Assembly: GCA_030044035.1 (NCBI GenBank)
Contig: JASHWN010000030.1
Location: 1 to 14,141, forward strand
DNA length: 14,141 nucleotides
Origin: Xanthobacteraceae bacterium
GTDB lineage: Bacteria > Pseudomonadota > Alphaproteobacteria > Rhizobiales > Xanthobacteraceae
Direction: 5' to 3'
Below are positions 1-6,570 of the stretch, piece by piece. Both the position numbers and the translations under genes were made by a program. The notes under the pieces were generated by a model. That model saw only the letters and a program-made list of their open reading frames with translations. It was not told where the DNA came from and did not search any database. Position 1 is the first letter of the stretch; each line of letters starts with the position of its first letter.

Positions 1-547
1 GCAGGCCGCAGACGACAAAGATGGCCGCCGCGAGCCAGGAGCCGAGCGCCGGTCCGGCGCAAAGGATCATGACGACAGCACCGAGATAGCCGGGATGCCG
101 GACGTAAGCATAAGGGCCGCTCGCCACGACGTGTTGACTGCGGTCTGCCTGGATTCGGATGATTGATGAGAAGAAGCGGTTGACTTTCATGGCCCAGAAG
201 ACGAACGCGTAACTCGCCGCCAGGCCGACGAGGCACAGCCCTTGCAGCCAGGGCGGAACATCATCGCTCCAATGAAAGCGCCCGCGGTCGAGGCCGGCGA
301 CAACAAAGGCGGCAACGATCACGATAACGGACAGGCGCAGTCTGAGCGGCGGCTTCTGCCCGCCGGGCAGCATGCGCTCGCGGACGAGATCGGGCGGCAG
401 CAGGACGAACGAAGCCACGATCCCGGCCAGCTGGATGGCGAGAAAGAGCCAAAAGCCGACGATGGCCACGGTGCCGGCCGAAGCGAACAGCGCGACAGCG
501 GCGACGAGCAGGAACAAGGCCGATTGGATGTAGGCGGAGGTCGGCAC
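1..547 (-). CDS. Membrane methyltransferase of the isoprenylcysteine carboxyl methyltransferase (ICMT/PEMT-like) family, C-terminus cut off by the window edge
   Basis: Translating the minus strand from the GTG at 545-547 gives about 182 open codons to the left edge. Hydrophobic segments start almost at once (IQSALFLLVAAVALFASAG, then FWLFLAIQLAGIVASFVLL). They are followed by a short basic loop, more membrane segments and the motif GPYAYVRHPGYLGAVV. The G-P-Y-x-Y-V-R-H-P-x-Y-L-G pattern is the signature of SAM-dependent membrane methyltransferases of the ICMT/PEMT superfamily. The substrate cannot be told; in bacteria these are usually lipid or small-molecule methyltransferases, not prenyl-protein enzymes. 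The GTG start is chosen because no ATG lies in frame upstream and a GGAA lies about eight bases before it; a TTG further upstream is possible. The gene is divergent from dps across a 173-base gap. Confidence 0.75.
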   Translation of the reverse strand, partial: MPTSAYIQSALFLLVAAVALFASAGTVAIVGFWLFLAIQLAGIVASFVLLPPDLVRERMLPGGQKPPLRLRLSVIVIVAAFVVAGLDRGRFHWSDDVPPWLQGLCLVGLAASYAFVFWAMKVNRFFSSIIRIQADRSQHVVASGPYAYVRHPGYLGAVVMILCAGPALGSWLAAAIFVVCGL

Positions 548-614
548 GTCGGGTTTCCACGGTGGATGGTTCGGCCAAGTTATTAATCCATTTTGCGGCG
601 CTGTGGCGGGCCTT

Positions 615-640
615 GGAACCAAGTCCGCCGACGGTTCGTT
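615..640 (+). promoter_or_regulatory. Candidate EcfG (general stress response) promoter of dps
   Basis: GGAAC at 615-619 is followed by a 17-base spacer and CGTT at 637-640. This matches the published alphaproteobacterial sigma-EcfG pattern, GGAAC then 16-17 bases then CGTT. It points toward dps and would give a leader of roughly 70-75 bases before the GTG start at 721. dps is a stationary-phase/oxidative-stress gene, so general-stress control makes sense. This is a sequence match only; the motif is short and could occur by chance in GC-rich DNA, though the position and direction support it. Confidence 0.5.
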
Positions 641-720
641 GGAACAACCGAACCCGTGCGCTGCGGCAACAGGCACGGGAACCCTCCCCCCTCCAGCTTG
701 CCCTTTCGCGAGGTGATGCC

Positions 721-1257
721 GTGAATAAAGTCCGAGCCCTCGATACGCGCCGCAAGGTGACCCCTGCCCTCGACACGCCGACTGATCTTTCTTCGGCAGC
801 CGTCGGCGAGATTTCGCAGAAAATGAATGTGGTGCTGGCTGACGTTTTCGCGCTTTACCTGAAGACCAAGAACTTCCACTGGCACATGAGCGGGCCGCAT
901 TTCCGCGATTATCACTTGCTGCTCGACGAGCAGTCGGAGCAGATTTTTGCGATCACCGACGACATTGCCGAGCGGGTTCGCAAGATCGGCGGACTGACGC
1001 TGCACTCGATCGGCAATATCGCGCGGCTGCAGACGCTTAATGATAATGATGAAAATTTTGTGCCGGCTCTCGACATGCTGCGAGAACTGATGAACGACAA
1101 CAAGGCTTTGGTTGTCTCGATGCGCGAGGCCCACGCGATTACCGAAAAGCACGAGGATGTCGCCACGACCAGCCTGTTGGAGAACTGGATCGACGAGGCG
1201 GAGCGGCGCACCTGGTTCCTGTTCGAAGCAACCCGCACCCACAAAGCCGATCAGTAA
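721..1257 (+). CDS. dps: Dps-family DNA-binding ferritin-like protein (ferroxidase)
   Basis: A 178-residue Dps: a ferritin-like four-helix protein that normally forms 12-mers, oxidises Fe(II) with peroxide, stores the iron and shields DNA in starved cells. The inter-subunit ferroxidase residues line up with E. coli Dps: H53 (in KNFHWHMSG), H65, D69, D80 and E84 (in TDDIAERVRKIGG). The N-terminus has a basic tail (K3, R5, R10, R11, K12) of about 25 residues before the first helix, as used for DNA contact in other Dps proteins. The frame is open back to 562, but GTG at 721 is preferred: GAGG lies seven bases upstream and the extra N-terminal residues look non-protein-like. A candidate EcfG promoter lies at 615-640. 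It is followed in the same direction by mazG after 96 bases. Confidence 0.93.
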   Translation: MNKVRALDTRRKVTPALDTPTDLSSAAVGEISQKMNVVLADVFALYLKTKNFHWHMSGPHFRDYHLLLDEQSEQIFAITDDIAERVRKIGGLTLHSIGNIARLQTLNDNDENFVPALDMLRELMNDNKALVVSMREAHAITEKHEDVATTSLLENWIDEAERRTWFLFEATRTHKADQ

Positions 1258-1306
1258 CGGCGGCTCTCCGAATTAACGCGGCGGCGGTCGCGGCCGATTT
1301 TCGGCT

Positions 1307-1344
1307 CTGGTAGGGTTCGCGACGTTTTTGCGCGAACCTACCAG
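1307..1344 (+). promoter_or_regulatory. Strong hairpin overlapping the mazG ribosome binding site
   Basis: Arm CTGGTAGGGTTCGCG (1307-1321) pairs with CGCGAACCTACCAG (1331-1344) over 14 base pairs with one bulged G. The nine-base loop contains five Ts. The right arm ends inside the AGGA Shine-Dalgarno word at 1343-1346, seven bases before the mazG ATG. In the transcript the stem would partly hide the ribosome binding site. It could instead end dps transcription (though no T-run follows the stem) or be a DNA operator. The pairing is directly visible; the function is inference. Confidence 0.5.
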
Positions 1345-1353
1345 GATGTTTGC

Positions 1354-2193
1354 ATGACCCCTTCCCGCGATATCGGCCGGCTTATCGAGATCATGGCGGC
1401 GCTGCGCATGCCGGGCACCGGCTGTCCCTGGGACTTGGCGCAGAATTTTTCCACCATCGCGCCGTACACGCTCGAAGAGGCCTACGAGGTCGCCGACGCC
1501 ATTGCCCGCAGTGATCTCGGTGACCTCAAGGACGAGCTGGGCGATCTTTTGCTCCAGGTCGTATTTCACGCCCGCATGGCCGAGGAAGCCGGCGCCTTCG
1601 ACTTCGGCGACGTGGTGCAGGCGATCACCGAAAAGCTGGTCCGGCGTCACCCCCACGTCTTCGGCGACGAACGGTCGTCGACGCCGCAAGCCGTCGAGGG
1701 TTTGTGGGAACGGATCAAGGCCGAGGAAAAGGCGGCGCGTAACGGCGCGCGCCAGCAAGGCGCCCTCGCCGGCGTGCCGGTGGCGCTGCCGGCGCTGACC
1801 CGCGCGCTCAAGCTGCAGGAGAAAGCCGGCAAAGTCGGCTTCGATTGGAACGATCCGCACGCGGTGCTGCGCAAGATCCGTGAGGAGGCCGACGAGATCG
1901 AAGTTGCACTCGGCCACGCAAGCGCCGCCGGACGGGCGTCATCCGTGCCCGAAGCCGCGGCGGAAGTCGGTGATCTGTTGTTCGCCGCCGTCAACCTCGC
2001 CCGCCATCTGCGCGCCGACCCGGAGGCGCTGCTGCGGGCGACCAATCAAAAATTCGAGCGGCGTTTCGCCGCGATCGAGCGCGCCCTCGCCGCCAAGGGC
2101 AAGACGCCGAGTGAAGCGTCACTCGAAGAAATGGACGCGCTGTGGGATGAGGCGAAAGCGCAAGAGCGGCGGGGAGTGCCGAATAGCGAATAG
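1354..2193 (+). CDS. mazG: MazG, nucleoside triphosphate pyrophosphohydrolase
   Basis: A full-length two-domain MazG (279 residues; E. coli has 263) that hydrolyses NTPs/dNTPs to NMP and PPi in the cytosol. The GCPWD word at 23-27 is the family hallmark. The first domain has the Mg-binding set E41-E42-x-x-E45 and E61-x-x-D64 (EEAYEVADAI, DELGDLL). The second, catalytic domain repeats it with E177-E178-x-x-E181 and E204-x-x-D207 (EVGDLLFAAVNLAR). The ATG at 1354 has AGGA seven bases upstream. The last six residues, GVPNSE, and the stop codon are encoded by 7-bp repeats of the element at 2173-2257, so the native C-terminus was probably altered slightly. It converges on hflX with a 28-base gap. 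Confidence 0.95.
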   Translation: MTPSRDIGRLIEIMAALRMPGTGCPWDLAQNFSTIAPYTLEEAYEVADAIARSDLGDLKDELGDLLLQVVFHARMAEEAGAFDFGDVVQAITEKLVRRHPHVFGDERSSTPQAVEGLWERIKAEEKAARNGARQQGALAGVPVALPALTRALKLQEKAGKVGFDWNDPHAVLRKIREEADEIEVALGHASAAGRASSVPEAAAEVGDLLFAAVNLARHLRADPEALLRATNQKFERRFAAIERALAAKGKTPSEASLEEMDALWDEAKAQERRGVPNSE

Positions 2194-2257
2194 GGAGCAA
2201 CGGTCGCCTGCCGCTAAAGCCTTATTCGTCATTCGCCATCCGCCACTCGCCATTAGC
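2173..2257. repeat. Inverted heptamer-array element between mazG and hflX
   Basis: On the plus strand 7-base units run GGAGTGC (2173), CGAATAG (2180) and CGAATAG (2187). After a unique core of about 29 bases, five units run the other way: TATTCGT (2223), CATTCGC (2230), CATCCGC (2237), CACTCGC (2244) and CATTAGC (2251). These are reverse complements of a consensus near GCGAATG. The left array holds the mazG stop (TAG 2191-2193) and the right array the hflX stop (TAA on the minus strand, 2222-2224). The arms could pair imperfectly and might act as a bidirectional terminator for the convergent genes. No known family is assigned. Confidence 0.7.
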
Positions 2258-3636
2258 CGCCCTCGCCCGCACCGTGGCCGCGCGATCCGCATCGGCGCGG
2301 ACCGTCATGGCGATACGGCCGGTGCGTTCGTTCAAGCCCTTGCCGATTACCTCGGTGTGGCGGTGCAGCCAGCTCATGCCGGCGCCATCGGCCGGATCGA
2401 GCTCGAGCTCGATCAGCACGCGGCCAGCGGCCAGCCGCGTCTCGATCGCTGCGGCCAACGCGTCCGTTCCCTCCCCGCTGGCCGCCGACACGAGAACTGG
2501 TTGCGTCGTCGATGGCCGACGTTCCGCGAGGTTGTGTAGACGCTCGCGTTCGGCGTGGTCGAGCCGGTCGATCTTGTTCCAACCTCGATGATCGACCGCC
2601 TGCCGGCGGCGCCGTCCTGCGCATCGATCCCGAGCTGCTGCAAGACGTCTTCCACGTCGTGCAGTTGCGCCTCGGCGTCTTCGTGCGACACGTCGCGCAC
2701 GTGCAAAATAACGTCGGCCTCGATCACCTCTTCGAGCGTGGCGCGGAACGCGGCGATCAGCATTGTCGGCAGATCGGAGATGAAGCCGACCGTGTCGGAG
2801 AGGATCACGCGCGCGCCGTGCGGCAGGTCAACCGCGCGCAAGGTCGGATCGAGGGTGGCGAACAGCATGTCGGCGGAGAGCACGCTCGCCTGGGTCATGC
2901 GGTTGAACAGCGTTGACTTGCCGGCATTGGTGTAGCCGACCAGCGCTACGATCGGATACGGCACGCGGCGCCGGCTGTCGCGATGCAGCGCGCGGGTGCG
3001 CTTGACGCGGGCGAGCTCGCCTTCGATCTTGGCCAGCCGCTCCTCGATCATGCGGCGGTCGGCTTCGAGCTGGGTCTCGCCGGGACCGCCGAGAAAACCA
3101 AAGCCACCGCGCTGGCGTTCGAGGTGGGTCCAGGAGCGCACCAGCCGGCTTTTCTGATAGGTCAGGTGCGCATGCTCGACCTGCAGCGCGCCCTCGCGGG
3201 TGCGGGCGCGCCGGCCGAAAATCTCCAGAATGAGTCCGGTGCGGTCGATGACCTTGGCGGCCCAGGCTTTTTCCAGATTGCGCTGCTGCACCGGCGAGAG
3301 CGCGCAGTCCATCACCACGATGCCGGCTTCGTGCGTCTTCACCAGGCCGGCGATCTCGTCGACCTTGCCCTTGCCCAAATAGGTGGCCGGGCGCAACGCG
3401 TTGAGTTGGACAATGCCCGACTGGGCAACATCGAGATCGATAGCGCGCGCAAGCCCAACCGCCTCATCGAGCTTGGCCGCCGGCGTGCGCTCTGCCGCAG
3501 CTGCGCGTCCAGCACCGCGGCCGGCGCGCCCGCCGCGCAACACCGGCTCGATGACCAGCGCGCGGCCGGTCGCTGCGTCCGGCAGCTGCGTCGGACTTAA
3601 GCGATCAGCCCGCAAATCGCGACGGCGCGGCTCCAA
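2222..3636 (-). pseudogene. hflX: HflX ribosome-associated GTPase, interrupted by a one-base frameshift
   Basis: HflX is a GTPase that binds the 50S subunit and splits stalled ribosomes. Residues 1-352 read normally from a TTG start placed directly after the hfq TGA (AAAGG five bases upstream). They include the HflX domain (ATYLGKGKVDEI, MDCALSPVQQRNLEKAW), GGFGFLGGPGETQLEADRR, P-loop GYTNAGKS at 234-241 and G3 DTVG at 281-284. After IIEV the frame shifts. The next frame continues exactly with WNKIDRLD (the G4 motif), VSAASGEGTDAL (G5) and the C-terminal domain, to a TAA at 2222. One base appears missing near 2578-2582; with it restored the protein would be 471 residues. Read as given, the zero-frame product ends at 2413 with about 55 wrong residues and no G4. 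It may be a sequencing error or a real mutation. The last 11 residues come from the heptamer repeat. Confidence 0.8.
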
Positions 3637-3897
3637 TCAGACCTTTTCCCCGGCCGGCGGTTCTTCCGCGCCTTCGAACAGTTGCACCGGATGGCCCGGC
3701 ATAATGGTCGAAATGGCGTGCTTGTAGACCAGCTGCGAGTGCCCGTCGCGGCGCAACAGCACGCAGAAATTATCGAACCATGTCACCACGCCCTGGAGCT
3801 TGACCCCGTTCACCAGAAAGATCGTCAACGGAATCTTGCTCTTGCGGACGTGATTGAGAAAGGTGTCCTGCAGATTTTGTGCGCGGTCGGCTGCCAT
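3637..3897 (-). CDS. hfq: RNA chaperone Hfq
   Basis: An 86-residue Hfq, a hexameric Sm-like protein that pairs small RNAs with mRNAs; in rhizobia it is also needed for expression of nitrogen-fixation regulators. The Sm1 region is [28 protein letters not shown], split here as [13 protein letters not shown] and [15 protein letters not shown]. Sm2 ends in the hallmark YKHAIST near residues 58-64. The C-terminal tail after Sm2 is short, as in other alphaproteobacterial Hfq proteins. The ATG is at 3895-3897; only a weak AACGG lies upstream. The stop codon TGA touches the TTG start of hflX, so the two are co-transcribed and probably translationally coupled. A gap of 337 bases separates it from dat, suggesting its own promoter. 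Confidence 0.97.
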   Translation of the reverse strand: MAADRAQNLQDTFLNHVRKSKIPLTIFLVNGVKLQGVVTWFDNFCVLLRRDGHSQLVYKHAISTIMPGHPVQLFEGAEEPPAGEKV

Positions 3898-3920
3898 GGC
3901 CGTTGTTTCCGTTCTTGCCT

Positions 3921-3939
3921 CGCGGACCCCGGCTCCGCG
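3921..3939 (-). promoter_or_regulatory. Hairpin in the hfq leader
   Basis: CGCGGA (3921-3926) and TCCGCG (3934-3939) form a perfect six-base-pair stem with a seven-base loop, 23 bases upstream of the hfq ATG in the transcript. Hfq autoregulates its own mRNA in E. coli and rhizobia, so a leader structure could matter, but a stem this short in GC-rich DNA may be chance. Confidence 0.3.
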
Positions 3940-4031
3940 GGTGGTTTCTATTTTGCGCGCAGGGCGGCGCGGACAGGCGTTACGGGCTGCGGCGCCAGGC
4001 GCCTCGCCACCCTCGGCACTTCCATAAGTAA

Positions 4032-4105
4032 GGTGGATCGAGCGAGGCGGAAACCCACCACGAGCCGCGATGCCGACGATGGTTTACTGCCTCGCCCGAC
4101 CCATC
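4032..4105. repeat. REP-like imperfect palindrome
   Basis: The left arm at 4032-4060 (GGTGGATCGAGCGAGGCGG, then AAACCCACCA) is matched by the reverse complement of the right arm at 4080-4105 (GATGGGTCGGGCGAGGCAG, then TAAACCA). Roughly three quarters of positions agree, and the shared core is GCGAGGC. A 19-base spacer lies between. From memory, intergenic palindromes with this look, which read through as peptides such as 'GWVERSETH...WWVS', are common in Bradyrhizobium-type genomes. Copy number in this genome cannot be judged from the window. Confidence 0.55.
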
Positions 4106-4188
4106 GAACCCTCTGGCCCCGGCCGAAAATCTTCGGGGCCATTATTGCGCCCATTAAAAAACGCGGCAGGGAACTATGCAAGCCCGAG

Positions 4189-4204
4189 TTGGCCACGGGG
4201 CCAA
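4189..4204 (-). terminator. Possible terminator stem downstream of dat
   Basis: TTGGCC (4189-4194) and GGCCAA (4199-4204) form a perfect six-base-pair stem with a four-base loop, 30 bases past the dat stop on the minus strand. No T-run follows at once; six Ts come about 32 bases later, at 4156-4161, so this is not a canonical intrinsic terminator. Confidence 0.3.
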
Positions 4205-4234
4205 AGTGGCGCGTAAGATTAGCAACCGCTAAAT

Positions 4235-5092
4235 TCAACCGATTTCAGCGAAACGGTGGAATTCCCGCCGCAGCGCGGTGGCAAGCGGCCCCGGCTTGCC
4301 GTTGCCGATGACGCGGCCGTCGATACGGACCACCGGCATGACGCTCTGCGTCGCCGAAGTGATGAGGGCCTCGCGCGCCGCGTAAGCCTCTTCGAGCGTG
4401 AATGGGCGCTCCTCGATGGTCAGGCCTTGCGCTTTGACGGCCTCGAACAGCACGCCGCGCGTAATGCCGCCGAGGATGGTGTGATCGGCGCGCCGCGTCA
4501 CTAGCTTGCCGTCGGCGGTCACGATCCAGGCATTGGCCGAAGCGCCCTCTGTTACGGCGCCGCTCTTGTCGATGAACCACGCCTCGCGTGCGCCCTGCTC
4601 GATAGCGGTTTGCCGCGCCAGAGCGTTGGGCAGAAGACCGACGCTTTTGATGTCGACACGGCCCCAGCGATTGTCCGGCACGCTCACGACTGCGATACCG
4701 GTCGCCGCCGACGCGTCGATCCGCGCGCGGTTGAACGGGCGGGCGGTCACGACGACGCTCGGCGCGGCTGCCGGCACTGGAAAGGCGAGATCGCGCCGTG
4801 CCACGCCGCGTCCGATCTGCAGATAGACCATCCCGAAGCGGATGCGGTTTCGCGCCACCACTTCGCGCAACACTACGCCCAGTGCGGCGCGGCTCATTGG
4901 CAGGCGCAGCCGGATGGCTTTAAGCGAGCGCTCCAGGCGGTCGAGATGGCGCCGTTCGTCGACGAGCTGCCCCGCCCTCACCTCGCAGACTTCATAAACC
5001 GCGTCGGCGAACTGATAGCCGCGATCTTCGACGTGCACCTTGGCGTCGGGGAATGGCAGGTAGCGGCCGTTGACGTAAGCGTATCTGGACAT
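4235..5092 (-). CDS. dat: D-amino-acid transaminase-like class IV aminotransferase
   Basis: A 285-residue PLP-dependent fold-type IV enzyme, related to D-alanine transaminase, which swaps amino groups between D-amino acids and 2-oxo acids. The N-terminus AYVNGRYLPF, the block VHVEDRGYQFADAVYEV (20-36), the Schiff-base lysine K149 in RVDIKSVGLLPNALARQ and GAVTEGASANAWIV (E182 region) are all as expected for the family. Branched-chain aminotransferase or aminodeoxychorismate lyase activity cannot be excluded by sequence alone, but the RGYQFADAVYEV block favours Dat. The ATG at 5090-5092 fits family N-termini, yet its upstream sequence is pure heptamer repeat and no Shine-Dalgarno is visible. 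It lies 105 bases after ntrX on the same strand, so it is probably read from the ntr operon. Confidence 0.85.
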   Translation of the reverse strand: MSRYAYVNGRYLPFPDAKVHVEDRGYQFADAVYEVCEVRAGQLVDERRHLDRLERSLKAIRLRLPMSRAALGVVLREVVARNRIRFGMVYLQIGRGVARRDLAFPVPAAAPSVVVTARPFNRARIDASAATGIAVVSVPDNRWGRVDIKSVGLLPNALARQTAIEQGAREAWFIDKSGAVTEGASANAWIVTADGKLVTRRADHTILGGITRGVLFEAVKAQGLTIEERPFTLEEAYAAREALITSATQSVMPVVRIDGRVIGNGKPGPLATALRREFHRFAEIG

Positions 5093-5199
5093 CAGGGATC
5101 AGGTATCAGGAATCGGGCAGCAACGCTATTCGCGACACGATTTCCTGATCCCTGATCCCTGATCCCTGATTCCTGATTCCTGATTACTGATCCCTGATC
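5091..5199. repeat. Inverted heptamer-array element between ntrX and dat
   Basis: On the plus strand three clean 7-base units, ATCAGGG (5091), ATCAGGT (5098) and ATCAGGA (5105), plus a decayed one at 5112, precede a core of about 25 bases. Eight units of the opposite orientation follow: CCTGATC three times (5144-5164), CCTGATT three times (5165-5185), ACTGATC (5186) and CCTGATC (5193). The array overlaps the ntrX stop codon (5198-5200) and the dat start codon (5090-5092). In the transcript the two arms can pair in several registers, giving a slippable stem of up to about 20 base pairs that would include the dat start. Confidence 0.85.
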
Positions 5200-6568
5200 A
5201 GTCGATCCCAAGCGCCTTGAGCTTGCGGTGCAAAGCCGAGCGCTCCATGCCGACGAATTCCGCGGTGCGCGATATGTTGCCGCCGAAGCGGTTGATCTGC
5301 GCCAGCAGGTATTCGCGTTCGAACACTTCGCGCGCCTCGCGCAGCGCCAGACTCATCAGATGCTCGCCGCCATTGCCGTTCGGCATGGTCGGGATCATCG
5401 AGCCGACGTCCTGCGGCAACATCGTCGCGGTGATCACCGCTTCGGGATCGCCGCCGGCGAGAATCATCAGTCGCTCGACGTTGTTGCGCAGCTGCCGCAC
5501 GTTGCCGGGCCAATCGTGCGACTGCAGCACGGCGAGCGCATCGGCGCCGACCTTGCGTCTAGGTAATCCGGTGGCGTGCGAAATCTGGTCCATGAAATAT
5601 TCGACCAAAATTGGAATATCGTCGCGCCGCTCGGCGAGCGAGGGCACGCGGATCGGGACCACCGAGAGCCGGTGGTAGAGATCCTCGCGGAATTTGCCGA
5701 CCGCGATGTCGGCCTCGATGTTGCGGCTGGTCGAGGAAATGATGCGCACGTCGACGGTGACCTTGGTGCTGCCGCCGACGCGCTGGAACGTCTGATCGAC
5801 CAGGACGCGCAGGATCTTGTTCTGCGTCTCGCGCGGCATGTCGGCGATCTCGTCGATGAACAGCGTGCCGCCGTGCGCCTCTTCGAGCGCGCCGACCTTG
5901 CGCGCCTGCGTGCCGTTGCTCGATTCGACGCCGAACAGCTCGATCTCCATGTGCTCCGGCGAGATCGCCGCGGCGTTGATCACCACGAACGGCGCATTGG
6001 CGCGCGCCGAATGGGCGTGGATGGTGCGCGCGGCAAGCTCCTTGCCGCTGCCGGAGGCGCCGACGATCAGGATGCGGCTGTTGGTGGGAGCGACCTTCTC
6101 GACGGTCTGCCGCAGCTGATTGGCGGCCGGCGATTGGCCGACGATTACGGTCGGCAGCGGCGCAAATTGCTTGAGCTGCTTGACCTCGCGCTTGAGCCGC
6201 GAATTCTCCAGCGCGCGTTCGGCGACCAGCAGCAGCCGATCGGCCTTGAACGGCTTCTCGATGAAATCGTAGGCGCCGCGCTTGATGGCGGAGACCGCGG
6301 TTTCGATGTTGCCGTGGCCGGAGATCATCACCACCGGCAATTCGGGATGCTCGAGCTTGAGCGAATCGAGGAGCTGCAGCCCGTCGAGCCGGCTGCCTTG
6401 CAGCCAGATGTCGAGGAAGACGAGATTGGGCCGCCGCGCCACTACTGAGGCGAGCGCCTCGTCGCTGTCATGGGCGGTGCGTGTACCATAGCCTTCGTCC
6501 TGCAGGATGCCGGCGACCAGCTCCCGGATATCGGCTTCATCGTCAACGATGAGGATGTCGGAAGACAT
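5198..6568 (-). CDS. ntrX: NtrX, response regulator of the NtrYX system
   Basis: A 456-residue response regulator with three domains. The receiver (about 1-120) has acidic pocket D10/E11, phospho-acceptor D53 in LVFLDIWL and K105 in EKPF. The AAA+ domain (about 142-370) has Walker A GASGSGKE at 170-177 and Walker B GTLFIDE at 234-240. A C-terminal Fis-type helix-turn-helix ends in NISRTAEFVGMERSALHRKL. The GAFTGA loop that contacts sigma-54 is absent between ELFG and VGALEEA, as usual in NtrX, so it probably regulates sigma-70-type promoters. The ATG at 6568 is preferred over the TTG at 6574: GGTGA lies seven bases upstream, and it leaves two bases after the ntrY stop. NtrX acts in nitrogen, redox and envelope control in alphaproteobacteria. 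Confidence 0.95.
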   Translation of the reverse strand: MSSDILIVDDEADIRELVAGILQDEGYGTRTAHDSDEALASVVARRPNLVFLDIWLQGSRLDGLQLLDSLKLEHPELPVVMISGHGNIETAVSAIKRGAYDFIEKPFKADRLLLVAERALENSRLKREVKQLKQFAPLPTVIVGQSPAANQLRQTVEKVAPTNSRILIVGASGSGKELAARTIHAHSARANAPFVVINAAAISPEHMEIELFGVESSNGTQARKVGALEEAHGGTLFIDEIADMPRETQNKILRVLVDQTFQRVGGSTKVTVDVRIISSTSRNIEADIAVGKFREDLYHRLSVVPIRVPSLAERRDDIPILVEYFMDQISHATGLPRRKVGADALAVLQSHDWPGNVRQLRNNVERLMILAGGDPEAVITATMLPQDVGSMIPTMPNGNGGEHLMSLALREAREVFEREYLLAQINRFGGNISRTAEFVGMERSALHRKLKALGID

Positions 6569-6570
6569 GA

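Larger units (their letters stand above)
3898..4234. other. Gene-free gap between dat and hfq
   Basis: This 337-base gap contains the hfq leader hairpin (3921-3939), a REP-like palindrome (4032-4105) and a possible dat terminator stem (4189-4204). A 96-codon minus-strand frame (3948-4238) crosses it but shows no recognisable domain and includes the palindrome, so I treat it as non-coding. The hfq promoter should lie here; I see no convincing -35/-10 pair. Confidence 0.6.

Noticed and set aside
242..586. Plus-strand 114-codon frame opposite the membrane methyltransferase
   Set aside because: The minus strand carries a clear membrane protein with a family motif; the plus frame is its low-complexity shadow.
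562..720. N-terminal extension of Dps back to an ATG at 562
   Set aside because: The added residues do not match Dps proteins, would overlap the promoter candidate, and the GTG at 721 has a good ribosome binding site.
4100..4125. GGTTCGA word on the minus strand resembling a tRNA T-loop
   Set aside because: The flanking five bases do not pair and no acceptor or anticodon stem can be built around it.
3948..4238. 96-codon minus-strand frame between dat and hfq
   Set aside because: It reads through the REP-like palindrome, has no recognisable domain, and gives the type of peptide produced by dispersed intergenic repeats.
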